This document shows, in pieces, positions 34,561 through 45,155 of a stretch of DNA of 64,000 nt (positions are counted from its first letter, which is position 1; every line of letters begins with the position of its first letter). The position numbers and the translations under genes are program-made. The notes under the pieces were generated by a model. It did no database searches. It saw nothing but the letters and a program-made list of their open reading frames with translations, and was not told the origin of the DNA. The stretch is taken from the NCBI GenBank assembly GCA_016490735.1, contig JAEMWC010000237.1, forward strand, positions 21,001-85,000, in the 5' to 3' direction. The stretch comes from Pachyseris speciosa. Lineage: Eukaryota > Cnidaria > Anthozoa > Scleractinia > Pachyseridae.

Positions 34561-35166
34561 TCAGAGCAAAGAAAGTCTTGATGAAGCACTTGTCTTAAAA
34601 CTTTTAAGTGAATTACTTGGTGCCACGTATAGCGAAAAAAAAAAACAAGATTTAAACCACACTTGACTTAAACGTGTTTCTCTTTTCTTCGGTGGGGACA
34701 AATCTTCGACCATTCCTTGAAACTCTAATTTCCTCTTTGCCCTCCACTCCTTTATCCCACGAGTCCTGTCCTCCGTGTTTTCACTTCGAGTGGGTTTCTT
34801 TCCAGAGAACCGACCCTTTTCGTCACGCAAAGTTGGTTGTTTTTCCGGTATCAGTTGCGCCCTTGCAGATGCTCCAGCTGTTTTCGGTGTTTCATCGCCC
34901 AGGGAACTCAAAGCGAAGCCTCCGACCATAAAAAGTGCTCCGTGACCACTCTGCGACTTCCTTCGCGTACGATCACGACCGTCTTTTCTCACTGATGTCG
35001 GCGCGATAAGTACTGCGAATTGGCTCCTCAGTTTAACCACGTCAGGAGAAGACGAAAGAAGTGTATTTTTCAACACATTTCTAGGCGTTTTTTGACGAAC
35101 ACTTATTCCGGACAAAAAGGATAGCGGTAAGTGGAACGCGACTTGCGATAAAAATCTCGCCGCCAT
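34561..35166 (-). CDS. probable 5' exon of the TTAA transposon protein
   Basis: An open frame begins about 95 bp inside the right TIR. The Met at 35164-35166 (MAARFLSQ) has a GCCGCC context. The product is basic and low in recognisable domains, with LRDEKGRFSGKK and KEWRAKRKLEF, reminiscent of N-terminal leader parts of large transposases. The exon probably ends before the C-terminal Phe-rich stretch (near 34670-34690), splicing toward the frame at 33898. I could not place the splice sites with certainty. Confidence 0.4.
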   Translation of the reverse strand: MAARFLSQVAFHLPLSFLSGISVRQKTPRNVLKNTLLSSSPDVVKLRSQFAVLIAPTSVRKDGRDRTRRKSQSGHGALFMVGGFALSSLGDETPKTAGASARAQLIPEKQPTLRDEKGRFSGKKPTRSENTEDRTRGIKEWRAKRKLEFQGMVEDLSPPKKRETRLSQVWFKSCFFFSLYVAPSNSLKSFKTSASSRLSLL

Positions 35167-35521
35167 GTTTATTTTTGTTTTTTCTTTTCTTTTAAATACT
35201 CGCGCGCTCGCGCCATTCGTACCCATGCTTCGCGCGCCAAAAAAACTGTATAGAGCCACCTTAATTAGAAAGGTTAGTTATGCAATTACATCGCCTTTTT
35301 TATAAAACATCGTTTCAGTTGTGTTGAGGAAAAAAAAACAAATGATTATTAAAACGAACTGACTCTATTGAAAAAGCGGTTGACTAGCCTTGACTTTTAT
35401 CCAAAGCACAGTGCTTTTACAAAAACACTTTTTAACTTCTTCGAATGATCAAATAAACATCTTTCAGTGTGTTCATTTTTTTTTTCTTACCGTGACAAGC
35501 CAATCGTTTCAGTGTCCAAGA

Positions 35522-36903
35522 GATCTGTACGGGTTCGCAAATGATCCCAGGACCGCAAATGATCCCGGACCGCAAATGATCCCCAAATTGGACCGCAAAT
35601 GATCCCGGACCGCAAATGATCCCCGTATTGTACCATGTTGGACCGCAAATGATCCCGAACAAAAAATAGGAATGGCATGGAAGGTGAAATGGTATGGATA
35701 GGGAATTGGCATGAATTGCGATTATTTTAATCAAAGCCTTAAATCATGGCACACAACTTTCATCATCTGATTAATTTTAAAAAGGTAAACGTGGTCACAC
35801 AATGTGTGCAACTGATGTGAAGCAGTCAATCAGTGTTATCACACCAGGATCCAAACCTATCTCGTTTTTCCTTCCGTCTTTAGAGATCTTTGTGTTTGTT
35901 CTTATCTTTAGTAACTCCAAGAACGTTCACAAATGATGCCAATGAAATAAGAACAGGACAGTTTAGCCATATTTTCCGAACGCGTGGGAATCACAGCTCA
36001 CACGACGGTGACAAGTTTCGGATGATCTTTGACCCCTGCTCCGATTTCAACCACATCACCGCGTTTCTCGCCTGCCTCAGGCCAGTCGGCTGATCCCATG
36101 GATGTGAGAAAGAAACACTTCTAGTATTCTGGGTACAATTTTAAATGAGAGTGCTCAGTGAACAAAAGACTTTTATTTCAAAAGATAACGAAATCAACTG
36201 CGGAATTTTTCAGTTATTTCTTCACGGGTATGTGTGTATTTAATTCTCCGTTGTATTTGTGATTATACAATTGAATTATACTAGCCTGGGACCAGGCTCC
36301 GCAGTGGGGTTAAGAAGCGAAAAGAAGGAACGTGGCCAAAAAAAAAATCGGCGAGCGAAGCGAGCCGACCCGGGGACTGGCGGCTCGCTTCGCTTGCCTG
36401 TTTCCAGGCTCGATTTCACTGAAATCGGGCACATGCACCGAAACGTTGATCATATACCCGACAGAAATGAAATCTGATTAAGCATGTTCTCGAACGTCCT
36501 GGGATGTACAATACAACAAACAGAAGACATGAAACGAAACTCGCAGTCCACGATCACAACAAGTGTCGTTACAAAATCAATTACTGTACTATGCAGCCGG
36601 CGTCCTGAAATCAACAAACAGACAGAACGTCACGCAAGATCACAGATTTCCCACTAAAAACGAAAAAAACAAAAACAAAAACAAAAAAAGAACTATGGAA
36701 TAATTCTCATTAAATGATAAAACGTGTTTTTTGTGTGTCATTTTTATATCAATCCATGCCATTCCTTATTTTTTGCTCGGGATCATTTGCGGTCCAATAT
36801 GGGGATCATTTGCGGTCCGGGATCATTTGCGGTCCATTTTGGGGATCATTTGCGGTCCGGGATCATTTGCGGTCCTGGGATCATTTGCGGACCCGTACAG
36901 ATC
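35522..36903. mobile_element. element with inverted arrays of GGGATCATTTGCGGTCC
   Basis: The outer ends GATCTGTACGGGT and ACCCGTACAGATC are inverted. Inside each are five to six tandem copies of a unit of about 16-20 bp, GGGATCATTTGCGGTCC (35537-35655 in minus orientation, 36778-36892 in plus). The arrays are followed inward by CCATTCC/GGAATGG matches. ORFs in several frames here only translate the array. A small MITE lies inside (36283-36412). Clustered iterated subterminal motifs suggest binding sites for a transposase encoded elsewhere. Confidence 0.75.
36283..36412. mobile_element. short MITE with AGCCTGG ends
   Basis: Left end AGCCTGGGACCAGGCT and right end CTGTTTCCAGGCT with CGAAGCGAGCC/GGCTCGCTTCG inner pairs delimit about 130 bp. 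It is nested in the 35522-36903 element. No coding capacity. Confidence 0.55.
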
Positions 36904-37399
36904 ACTGTCTCCAAAGCAGTCCGGTTATAACAAAATTCGATTAAACTGAGAATTAAAAAATCATTTAGGACTGTACGCTACACTAACAAGCATTTGTTTA
37001 CAAACTTAACGATCAAGCGATGGAAAAAAAATCATACTCAAATCACATGAATACTCGCCTTTTAGGGAATTTCAAAGCTTTTAATTCCACTGTATATTTC
37101 TTCTCTCGTCTAACACTAGTTGGTATCAATCCCATGTACTTTAGCCAGGCAAAAAAATGAAAACGCTCTCCTGGCGTCGTGTTCCATTTCATTCAAAAGA
37201 CCAACAAGAGCCGGCAAGAGCCCGCGAAAAGGTGATGCGCAGAAAGCTGCGCAGAACGTTTTTCCGCTCTGAAGTCAAATGTCAAAGCAAACTCGTCCCA
37301 TACTCGGCCCTTACTCGGCCACCCCACACAGTGACGGAAGGGGCTTAGGCTTTTCCCTCAAAACTTAAAATATCAAAAATTACTGCGATATTCAAATGC
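36904..37399. other. no gene recognised
   Basis: No supported gene or bounded repeat. The 63-codon frame at 37157-37348 has no motif. Confidence 0.35.
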
Positions 37400-38860
37400 G
37401 ACGATGAGACACATGCTTTAAACTATAGACCTATATCTTTACTTTCGAGAAAATAATGTACAATCGGATGGTCAGCTTCATTGAACAGCATTCCATTCTA
37501 TATTCGTCGCAGTATGGCTTTCGCCAGGGGCACTCTATCCATAATGCTACCATCGACATAGTTGAAGATATTCAGTCAAATATTGATCGACCCTTGTTTA
37601 CCTGTGGGATCTTTAAAGCTTTTGATACTTTTAATGATAAAATTCTAGTTGACGTTTAGGCGTTCTTATAGATGCAAACCTTTCCTGGAAGAACTATAAA
37701 GATTCTGTTATAACCAAAATAAGCAAGTATAAGCAAGTAAACTATGGCCCCTTTTATATGGAGAAAAGTTGTCCCGGGTAAGAGGGGCACCCTCCCAGCC
37801 GAGTCAACGTTAGCGAACGTTTATATCAGAAAAAAAACTGACCCGCTTGCTCGAGTCAATAACACTCGCGCATGCTCTGATTGTCTCACCTTGATCGAGT
37901 TGACCCGGCTGGGCGGGCCAAAGTGTTTATATGGCGGAAAGTTGGCTCGGCTAGGAGGGTGACCCTACCATCAAAAGAGGGTGACCCGGCTAGGTGGGTC
38001 ACCCTTCTAGCCGAGCCAACTTCTTGTTTCTTATGTAAACGGTTCGCCAGGTTTTGTAAGGAAATGTAGGAAAAGTTGGCTCGAGCCCCAGGGTAGCTCG
38101 GGTAGGCGAGTGACCCTTCTACCCGGGACAAGTTTTCTCCATAAAAACGGGGCCTAAGACATTAATATACTCACTATTCTACAAAAGCGCACATTACGCT
38201 TGATTCACTTTGCAGACAGAAACCGGAGCACGCTATCCCTCTATGTGTCAAAACTAACATTTTACCTTAAGTTTTCTTTATGTCCAAGCGGTCTCAAACT
38301 TAATGTATGACATAAATTCAAAACAAGCACCGTCAAATATTCTAAATCTTTTCTGTAGAACTTCTAGCATGCGCAAATATACTACCCGCTCATCAACCTT
38401 TTTTTTTTCTCAAAACTTTTTTATTAAAAGTTCTAGAATCGACGGACAAAAATACTCACGTGTTATAGCAAAAGTGTGGAATGGGATACCTGAAAGAATA
38501 AAAAAGTAGCCAAAAATAGGTTTAAGAAAGAAATGAAAAGAGCACTATTTGACATTTTGAAAACTGAAGATTGTAACATTGAAATCGATAAAATAATCTT
38601 TGATCTAAAGAATCATTAGAGAAGACACAACTACAAGTGCCTTAAGTATCTTAGTATCTCAAGCTCTTTTTTTATGTTCAATCTCTCACAAATACACTTA
38701 TCTTTTTTTCTTCCTTTTCTTTTTAATCCTGTACTGTAATATAATTGCCTCTGTTTCAATTGACTGGTCTGCCACGATTAGCTAAGCTACCTGCAGGTCA
38801 GTCTAAATTGCAATGTTTCCATTCATTTTATTTTAATAAACCTTTATGAACCTTATGAAC
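37400..38860 (+). pseudogene. CR1/Jockey-type reverse transcriptase fragment
   Basis: At 37456-37659 the frame reads YNRMVSFIEQHSILYSSQYG and FRQGHSIHNATID, a typical non-LTR RT segment before the catalytic region. Then a degraded KAFDTF (intact form KAFDTV) appears. A MITE (37746-38154) interrupts. From about 38190 to 38620 the C-terminal RT tail is recognisable in pieces (KVWNGIPERIKK). The end at about 38838-38860 has TTATGAACC repeats, like the short 3' repeats of CR1 elements. Heavily decayed and 5' truncated. Confidence 0.65.
37746..38154. mobile_element. MITE with GGCCCC..TTATATGGAGAAAA ends
   Basis: Inverted ends of about 35 bp: left GGCCCCTTTTATATGGAGAA followed by AAGTTGTCCCGGG; right CCCGGGACAAGTTTTCTCC then ATAAAAACGGGGCC. 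The interior has repeated GTTGGCTCGGCTAG / GGGTGACCC motifs in both orientations. It interrupts the retroelement fragment at 37400-38860. Confidence 0.7.
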
Positions 38861-38861
38861 C

Positions 38862-39003
38862 CTTCCACATCTCCCATAATACACTTTGATTACCCCCGAA
38901 CATTTTGCATAAGCATTGTTTTCAACTTCTCTCGGGACGATTGTAACTCCAAAGAGTAACGGAAAACAATACTTACGCAAAATTTTGGGTGGAGATGTGG
39001 AAG
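38862..39003. mobile_element. hairpin MITE with CTTCCACATCTCC ends
   Basis: Ends CTTCCACATCTCC and GGAGATGTGGAAG, inner pair CATTTTGCATAAGCATTGTT and AACAATACTTACGCAAAAT, loop about CTCTCGGGACG. It lies directly after the retroelement tail. No coding capacity. Confidence 0.65.
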
Positions 39004-39495
39004 CGGTGAATCCCTGTGTTGTTGGTACAGGCTACTTCCTCAACCGAAATCCCTAGTGATAGGGGTATTCCCTTCTCATATTGCTGCCGTGTTTTGGATT
39101 TCCCCTGCTACGCTCCCAGCATACCCATATCCCCAGCGTTTTGGGTATCCCAAACTATAATTATGAAGATCTCGTGGGAAACTCAGACAACAATTTAGCG
39201 ACAGATCTGCAAAATATAGCAATCTTCCAATATACGAAAAGCTACGTTTCTCCTAGGGGATTTTCTTAACGATAAAAACTGGTCTTCCAAAATCTTTTCA
39301 GAAAGTTCGAGCATAATTTGCAGTGGACTGAGAACAGTCCTTTTTAGTCAAACTACACCATTGCCGAGAAGAACTTCACAATTTGTACATGACATGAATT
39401 TCAACTGAAGGAATTGAACTACACTCCCTTCTGCTTCGGGTTTTTCTCGGCTTCGTAAGCGCATAATGTTTCTGGTCAGGTGGTGGAAAGTTTCA

Positions 39496-39644
39496 AATAC
39501 ACCATTTTGCTAATGATCAGTTCCTGGTGAATTGTGGGTAGATCCAATCCTTTGTGGGGGCAAACGGCCATTTTAGAACGTAACACAAAGGCCTGGATCT
39601 ACCCACAATTCACCAGGAACTTATCATTAGCAAAATGGTGTATT
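39496..39644. mobile_element. near-perfect hairpin MITE
   Basis: Arms of about 54 bp are inverted with few mismatches. They start ATACACCATTTTGCTAATGA on the left and end with TCATTAGCAAAATGGTGTAT on the right. The inner pair is GAATTGTGGGTAGATCCA/TGGATCTACCCACAATTC. The loop of about 45 bp contains CCTTTGTG/CACAAAGG. Confidence 0.75.
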
Positions 39645-40056
39645 ACACACACTTATGCAAATTTGTAATCTGAAGACAAAATACAGTAAACAGTGGCTAC
39701 CATTTGTTCATACAGCGTTCGTCTAGCGTACCGACGACAGACCCGATAAAATTTAACTCAGTAACAGTAATACGATCTTTCTCAATAAATACGTATTTTT
39801 TTTCGGAGTAAATACATAAATGACGCTACGTGCTTTCTATTGTGCACGCCGCCACGTGATTTCTATTGTGCATTCTGCTGCACAGAAAAAGAAGACTGAA
39901 AATGATTTCTGTGATATTCGGAAAAAATGGGCAAACATAACTGATTTTCCAAATAGTAGGCACATGACGGGATTTTACAGTTGTCACAAAAGAGCAAAAT
40001 AAAATTAAGAGTTTATATGGTTTGGGTGACACAGTCTCAAAATTAGAGACGTTTGT

Positions 40057-41039
40057 ATGGATTTTGATCTATGTTTTAAATTCCATAACTTGGACTCTGT
40101 TCAACCTAAAAGCATCAATCTTTTACCATTCAATTTCTATCGAAACACGAAGACACTCCAAGTGCAAGGGAGAGCAGCTGAAGATGTAAAAGTTATTCTT
40201 AAAGAGGTTGTGAATAACATACTGCCTGCCGAGAAGTTAACTGAAGAAACTGCCGAGCATAACAACAGCGGCACCATTGTGATCAACGAAGAACCTGATG
40301 ATCAGTACACTTCTCCAGAAAATATTACATCGACGGATGATCTAAACGTACAAGATTCAATTATATCTGATCCTGAAACAGTTAAAAGTGAAATTGACAA
40401 GCTTTGGAAAGCAGTAAACGCTATTCACCGAAAATTTGAATTTGAATTACCCGCGAAACAGTCCCAAACGGCTGCATTGGAACGTGAAATTGACGAATAT
40501 AAATTAAAATGTGCGGAATACGAAGAGAAAATTCAAAATCTTCAACAAGAAAGGGCAAGTGTGATGGAAGCTATAAGAATTCTTTCCACGGATCAAACCA
40601 TAACAACGTCACAGCATTCTCAACTTCCTCCTGATGGCTGGCAATGTGTCGAGTCTACAACCCATCGTGATTCAACAAAGTCCAAATCAAATCAAGGGAA
40701 GAGGAAAAAGAAGGCTTCCCAAATTGAACAACCACCGAATGAGGCCAACGGCGCAAGGGAAAACCGTGAAGAAAAAAAGAGATCAAATGAGGAAACAGTC
40801 ATTGTTGGAGACTCGATAATCAAGGGACTTCGCAGGGACTTATTGAGTAGGGCAGCAAAGTGTCGCGTAGCTGTGAGAAGTTTCCCTGGTGCAACGACTG
40901 CCGATATGAAACATTATCTACAGCCTTGCCTGGAGGCAAAACCGAAAATGATATTACTTCATGTCCGTACAAATGATTTAAGCAGCTCAACGTCCCCGCG
41001 GAACGTAGCAGAAAAGATTGTGGACCTGGGGAATATGGT
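40057..41039 (+). pseudogene. retrotransposon ORF1 with SGNH esterase domain, interrupted
   Basis: An acidic N-terminal part and a coiled coil around residues 110-185 (heptads in REIDEYKLKCAEYEEKIQNL) precede a lysine-rich linker. The esterase-like domain from about residue 248 has block I IVGDSIIKGL and block III HVRTNDL. The frame is cut by the 504-bp MITE at 41040. Skipping the element and one 7-bp target copy, the frame continues as VVSTSPDTRVTISATTPRLD and stops near 41614. A later, displaced piece has LHLNRKG (about 41729-41749), the usual catalytic His block. Likely role is RNA binding and membrane/lipid ester hydrolysis in the retrotransposon particle, by family analogy. Confidence 0.75.
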
Positions 41040-41543
41040 CACAGGGTGCAGAGGAGTTCTGTTCGATCGTACACGACAAAGTCTCACTTTGTTAATTCCA
41101 AAATATGTTTACTTTTGTACGATAAAGATTGTCGAAATGAAATCCTTTTGATTTGTGAGCGTTTTCTGCTTCCACTGATATCCTTCTATATATCCCCCTG
41201 TCTTTCTCTGGTACGGTTTCCGCAATGTTTATTTGTAAGTACCGCGGACCAAAGTGCTGTGGGCTCGTACGGTTACTACCGCAGCTTATTCGTTGCCCTT
41301 CGGGCAAAGATCATATGCGCCCGCGGCCAGTCAGTTCAACGCAGTATATGCAAGTAAACACGGCGGACAGCCGTATGAGGGAGGCAAGATCGGGGGATAT
41401 AGAAGGATATGGAAGCAGAAAACGTTCACAAATCAAAAGGATTTCGTTTCGACAATCTTTATCGTACAAAGCAAACATATTTTGGAATTAACAACGTGAG
41501 ACTTTGTCGTGTACGATCGAACAGAACTCCTCTGCACCCTGTG
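41040..41543. mobile_element. 504-bp MITE with long TIRs and 7-bp TSD
   Basis: Ends CACAGGGTGCAGAGGAGTTC and GAACTCCTCTGCACCCTGTG start inverted arms of more than 100 bp. ATATGGT at 41033-41039 is repeated at 41544-41550. ORFs on both strands inside (AYSLPFGQRSYAPAASQF and mirrors) are palindromic shadows. Confidence 0.8.
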
Positions 41544-41893
41544 ATATGGTCGTTTCTACTTCCCCTGACACCCGAGTAACCATTTCAGCAACAACACCAA
41601 GATTAGACGAAGACTAAAATTTTAATAAAATTTTAAAAAAAATTTAAAGACCTTCTGCAATCAGAACGGATGGGGTTTTGTCCAACACCCGAACATTGAT
41701 GAGTCATATCTAAACAATCGAAAGCTCCACCTTAATAGGAAAGGTATCGCAAGTTTAGCTAGCAATTTAGTTAATAATATTGTCCATTGATTCGACTCTT
41801 ACTTGGAAACTGTGACGACAGCTGATTACACCTCCACAAGTACTGCCCGGGGCAATTCAAATACTATTATTCCAAAGTGCCGTGGATTTAAAA

Positions 41894-42651
41894 TGGCCAG
41901 TTTGAATATTACAAGTCTTTTGACACATATAGACGAACTTCGCATTATTTTAAATGAAGCATCGACGTATTGGCCATAAATGAGACCAGGCTAGACGAAA
42001 ATATTTCCGATCAAGAGGTAAATGTCCAGGGTTATGATATCATCCGCCGCAATAGGCCTACAAATGGCAGGTTCGGTGGCGGTGTATGTTTTTACATTAG
42101 TTCAAACATAAATTATTCCATCCGCAAAGATTTGGACAACCAGTTTCTTGAAATTTTATCAATCGAAATTCGTAAACCCAACTCAAAACCTTTTGTCGTC
42201 ACTTCATGGTATAGACCTCCAAATTCTCCTCTAGAACTTTTTTCGCACCTTGACACATTGTTAGGAAAATTAGATTCAGAAAATGTTGAACTTTTTCTCA
42301 TGGGGGATATGAATTGTGATTTGTTATCAAAAGACAATGTTTATACAAAGGCTCTCCTGAACAGACGTTACTGACATTTATGGTTTGAAACAACTTATCT
42401 ATGAATCAACTCGAATCACACCTTTAACAATTACTCTAATTGATTTAATTTTTACCAATCAACCAGACAATGTATATTGTTCTGGAGTCTCTCACATCGC
42501 CATTAGTGATCACAGCTTAGTTTATTTTTTCCGAAAAATCAGTTCAATTCCCTCTGTTGCTAAAGGAATCAACTTAATAAGTTATCGACAGTTCAAACAT
42601 TTCAATAGCGCTAACTTTCGAGCTGATATTTTTTGCGCAACCTTGGGATGA
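41894..42651 (+). pseudogene. endonuclease (APE-type) domain of the CR1-like ORF2
   Basis: Opens with MASLNITSLLTHIDEL. After a frameshift the frame 41970-42374 shows AINETRLDEN, GGGVCFYIS, VTSWYRPPN and MGDMNCDLL. After a further break, DLIFTNQPDN and ISDHSLVYF follow. These are the conserved blocks of the endonuclease that nicks target DNA for target-primed reverse transcription. At least two frame breaks and a stop make it inactive as read. Confidence 0.8.
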
Positions 42652-42793
42652 CCTTAAGCAATGTCGTGACCCTAATGATATGTGGAAGAAGTGGAAAGAT
42701 TTATTTTGAACTGTCTGCGATAGACATGCTCCACTAAAGACCAAAAGGACGCGTAATTCCAAATCTCCATGGATAACTATTTTAAAAAAGCGG

Positions 42794-45034
42794 ATGAATT
42801 ACAGGGATCGTCTTAAACGTAAAGCCATTAAGACTAACGATCCATCTACTTGGAACCAATTTAGAACTATGAGAAATCAAGTAAATCGGGATAGTAATAC
42901 TGCCAAACAGGCTTACTATAAAAATGTCTTCAATAATTGCTCTGGGGATCAACACAAAACATGGAAAACTATTAACGAACTGACTTCACGCAAGTCCAAT
43001 AAAACCGTAATAAACGAGATAGATTACAACGGACAAAAATCAACAAACCAAGCTGATGTGGCAGAAATGTTAAACTCTTTTTTTACAGAAATTGGGCCTA
43101 ACCTTACAGCAGAGATGTAACGGAGGTTGATAATTCCTTCGAAGACTTTCTTAGTGAAACTGATGAAAATTTCATTTTTGAAAAAACAACAACTGCACAA
43201 GTTTTTTCACTCCTATCAAAAAATGCCAGTCAAAGGCAACTGGATTAGATAACATTGGCAATGCCCTGACTTACTCTCTGAATCTCTTACTGTAATGCAC
43301 ATGTCATCGGCTTCCCCGAGGGGTCGACCCCCGGGCTAACCAGGGGGATTGTAAAATCAGTCAAGCAAACTTGGGGAATTTCCCCGTGGGGTCGGGGAAT
43401 CTCTCAAGAAAAAGTCCCCTGGGTGAGGTGTTTCTCAGCTGAAAATCCCCGTGACATCCTTTTCAAACTTGTGAATTTCCCCACCCCCTAATCATTAATC
43501 GTAAAACAATGTCAAGATTTTCCCCTACCCTCGGGGAAAGAATCCCATTCATCTCCTTGTATTCCCCCAAATATCTCCCTGGTTGTCTCGGGGGTCAACC
43601 CCACGGGGAAGCCGATGACATGTGCATAATATTCAATCAATCCTTGATAACTGGCATCTTCCCTGATGAATGGAAATCTGCTAGAGTCACTCCATTGTAC
43701 AAAAACTCCGGGAAGCGTAATGAGCCGACAAATTATCAACCAATATCTGTAATCCCAGTAGTAGCCAAAGTTTTTGAGCGAATAATTTATGACCAGGTAT
43801 ATCACTATCTAAGTAAGAATAGTCTTCTGACACGTCACCAATCAGGTTTCCGTTCTCTACATTCTACGTTACGGCACTGCTTGAGGCTACCGATAGTTGG
43901 GCTATGAATATCGATCGTGGACTCATCAACGCTGTTGTCTTTTTAGACCTTAAAAAGGCCTTTGATACAGTTGACCACGAGATTTTGTTACGTAAATTGC
44001 AATATTATGGGATACGTCAGTCCAGTTACAAATGGTTTGCCTCTTACTTAGACAACCGTACTCAAATTTGTCAAATTAATTGTTGTAAATCAACCCCGAA
44101 ATCTTTGAAATGTGGCGTTCCCCAAGGAACAATCCTAGGACCGCTACTTTTTTTATTATATATCAATGACTTACCAAATTGCTTACAATTTTCACAACCA
44201 AGAATGTACGCTGATGATACCAGCTTGACGTTTGCTAGTGCCGACGTTCATGATGTAAATGATTGTCTTAATTATGATCTAAACAGAGTGTACACTTGGT
44301 AATCAGTTAACAAGCTTACCTTGAACCTGACAAAAACCGAGTTTGTGCTAATTGAATCCAGACAGAAGTTATCGAATCTTTCAGATTGTCCTTCTCTAAC
44401 TATAAATAACATGACCGTGGAGCAGGTAGCATCAACTAAATCTCTTGGGGTCTGCATCGATCAAACTTTAAATTGGGAAAGTCATATAGAAATTATCTGC
44501 AAAAAGATTGTTTCTGCCATTGGTGCAATAAAGCGCATACGACATCAAATCCCTTTTAATATTGTAGTCAATGTTTGTAATAGCCTTGTTCAGCCTCACC
44601 TCGATTATTGTAGTGAGGTGTGGGGAAACTGTAACAAAGGCCTTTCTGATACACTTCAAAAGCTTCAAAATCGGGCAGCTCGCATTTTGATGAAAGCTTC
44701 TTATGACAATAATTTGAGTGAATTGTTCCGGGCACTACGGCGGCGAGAACTCTGGCATCAAAGATTAGAAAAGAAATCTATTATGTTGTACAAAATCTTA
44801 CATGTCATGACGCCTGAATATTTAAGATCTAGTTTTGTTTTTCGCGATAGTGTGAATTCTTATCATTTGAGGAATACTGAAAACGCACTAGCTCTTCCAA
44901 AACCCCGCACTGATTACCTAAAGAGCAGTCTTTCGTACAGTGGAGCTCAGTTGTGGAACAGTTTACCCCTGGAATTAAGACAAGCGACTTCCTTGAGAGA
45001 TTTTAAGAATAAAATTGAGTCGCCACAGTTTTAA
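42794..45034 (+). pseudogene. reverse transcriptase of the CR1-like element
   Basis: The linker frame at 42794-43120 (RDRLKRKAIK, YYKNVFNN, NSFFTEIGP) leads into the RT. From 43627 come IFPDEWKSARVTPLYKNSG and NYQPISVIP. Then come the palm motifs: FLDLKKAFDTVDHEIL (43940-43990), GVPQGTILGPLLFLLYINDL (about 44114-44172) and YADDT (44208). The C-terminal frame 44321-45034 has LGVCIDQTLNWESHI and LQNRAARIL. A MITE (43296-43626) and scattered frameshifts and stops disrupt it. No RNase H or integrase is present, as expected. Confidence 0.85.
43296..43626. mobile_element. TAA-flanked MITE, copy 1 (PIF/Harbinger-like)
   Basis: TAA at 43293-43295 and 43627-43629 brackets ends TGCACATGTCATCGGCTTCC and GGAAGCCGATGACATGTGCA. 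Removing the insert and one TAA restores the retrotransposon reading frame (LTVIFNQS). G/C-rich inner inverted blocks (GGGGTCGACCCC) follow the ends. A second copy lies at 59132-59461. Confidence 0.85.
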
Positions 45035-45155
45035 GTAAGTTTTAAGTAGTTTAAACACGGCCTCCAAGTAAAGCAGCCTTTATTGTTTTTTATTGTTTTT
45101 ATTTTTTATTCTCTTGTGATTGTAATTAAGTAGATAGAGAGTTAGTTGGTAATAA

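Larger units (their letters stand above)
30536..35260 (-). mobile_element. 4.7-kb TTAA transposon encoding transposase-exonuclease
   Basis: TTAA at 30532-30535 and 35261-35264 brackets inverted ends GGTGGCTCTATATAGT and ACTGTATAGAGCCACC. All recognisable coding sequence runs on the minus strand from the right end: a 5' ORF (start about 35166), then the transposase-exonuclease ORF (33898 to 31271). TTAA duplication and a GG start fit the Kolobok superfamily. The transposase itself resembles the domain named Mutator-like in protein family collections. Structurally it is nearly complete. Confidence 0.8.

Noticed and set aside
34561..35259. Independent host gene of 232 aa
   Set aside because: It starts within the TIR of the TTAA transposon and reads toward the transposase, so it is more likely part of the transposon's own transcript.
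35432..36949. Repetitive peptides such as CGPGSFAV and DHLRSGII in several frames
   Set aside because: They are translations of the GGGATCATTTGCGGTCC array in all three frames, not a repeat protein.
41046..41499. ORFs of 71-103 codons on both strands
   Set aside because: They are translations of the long-TIR MITE at 41040-41543 and mirror each other.
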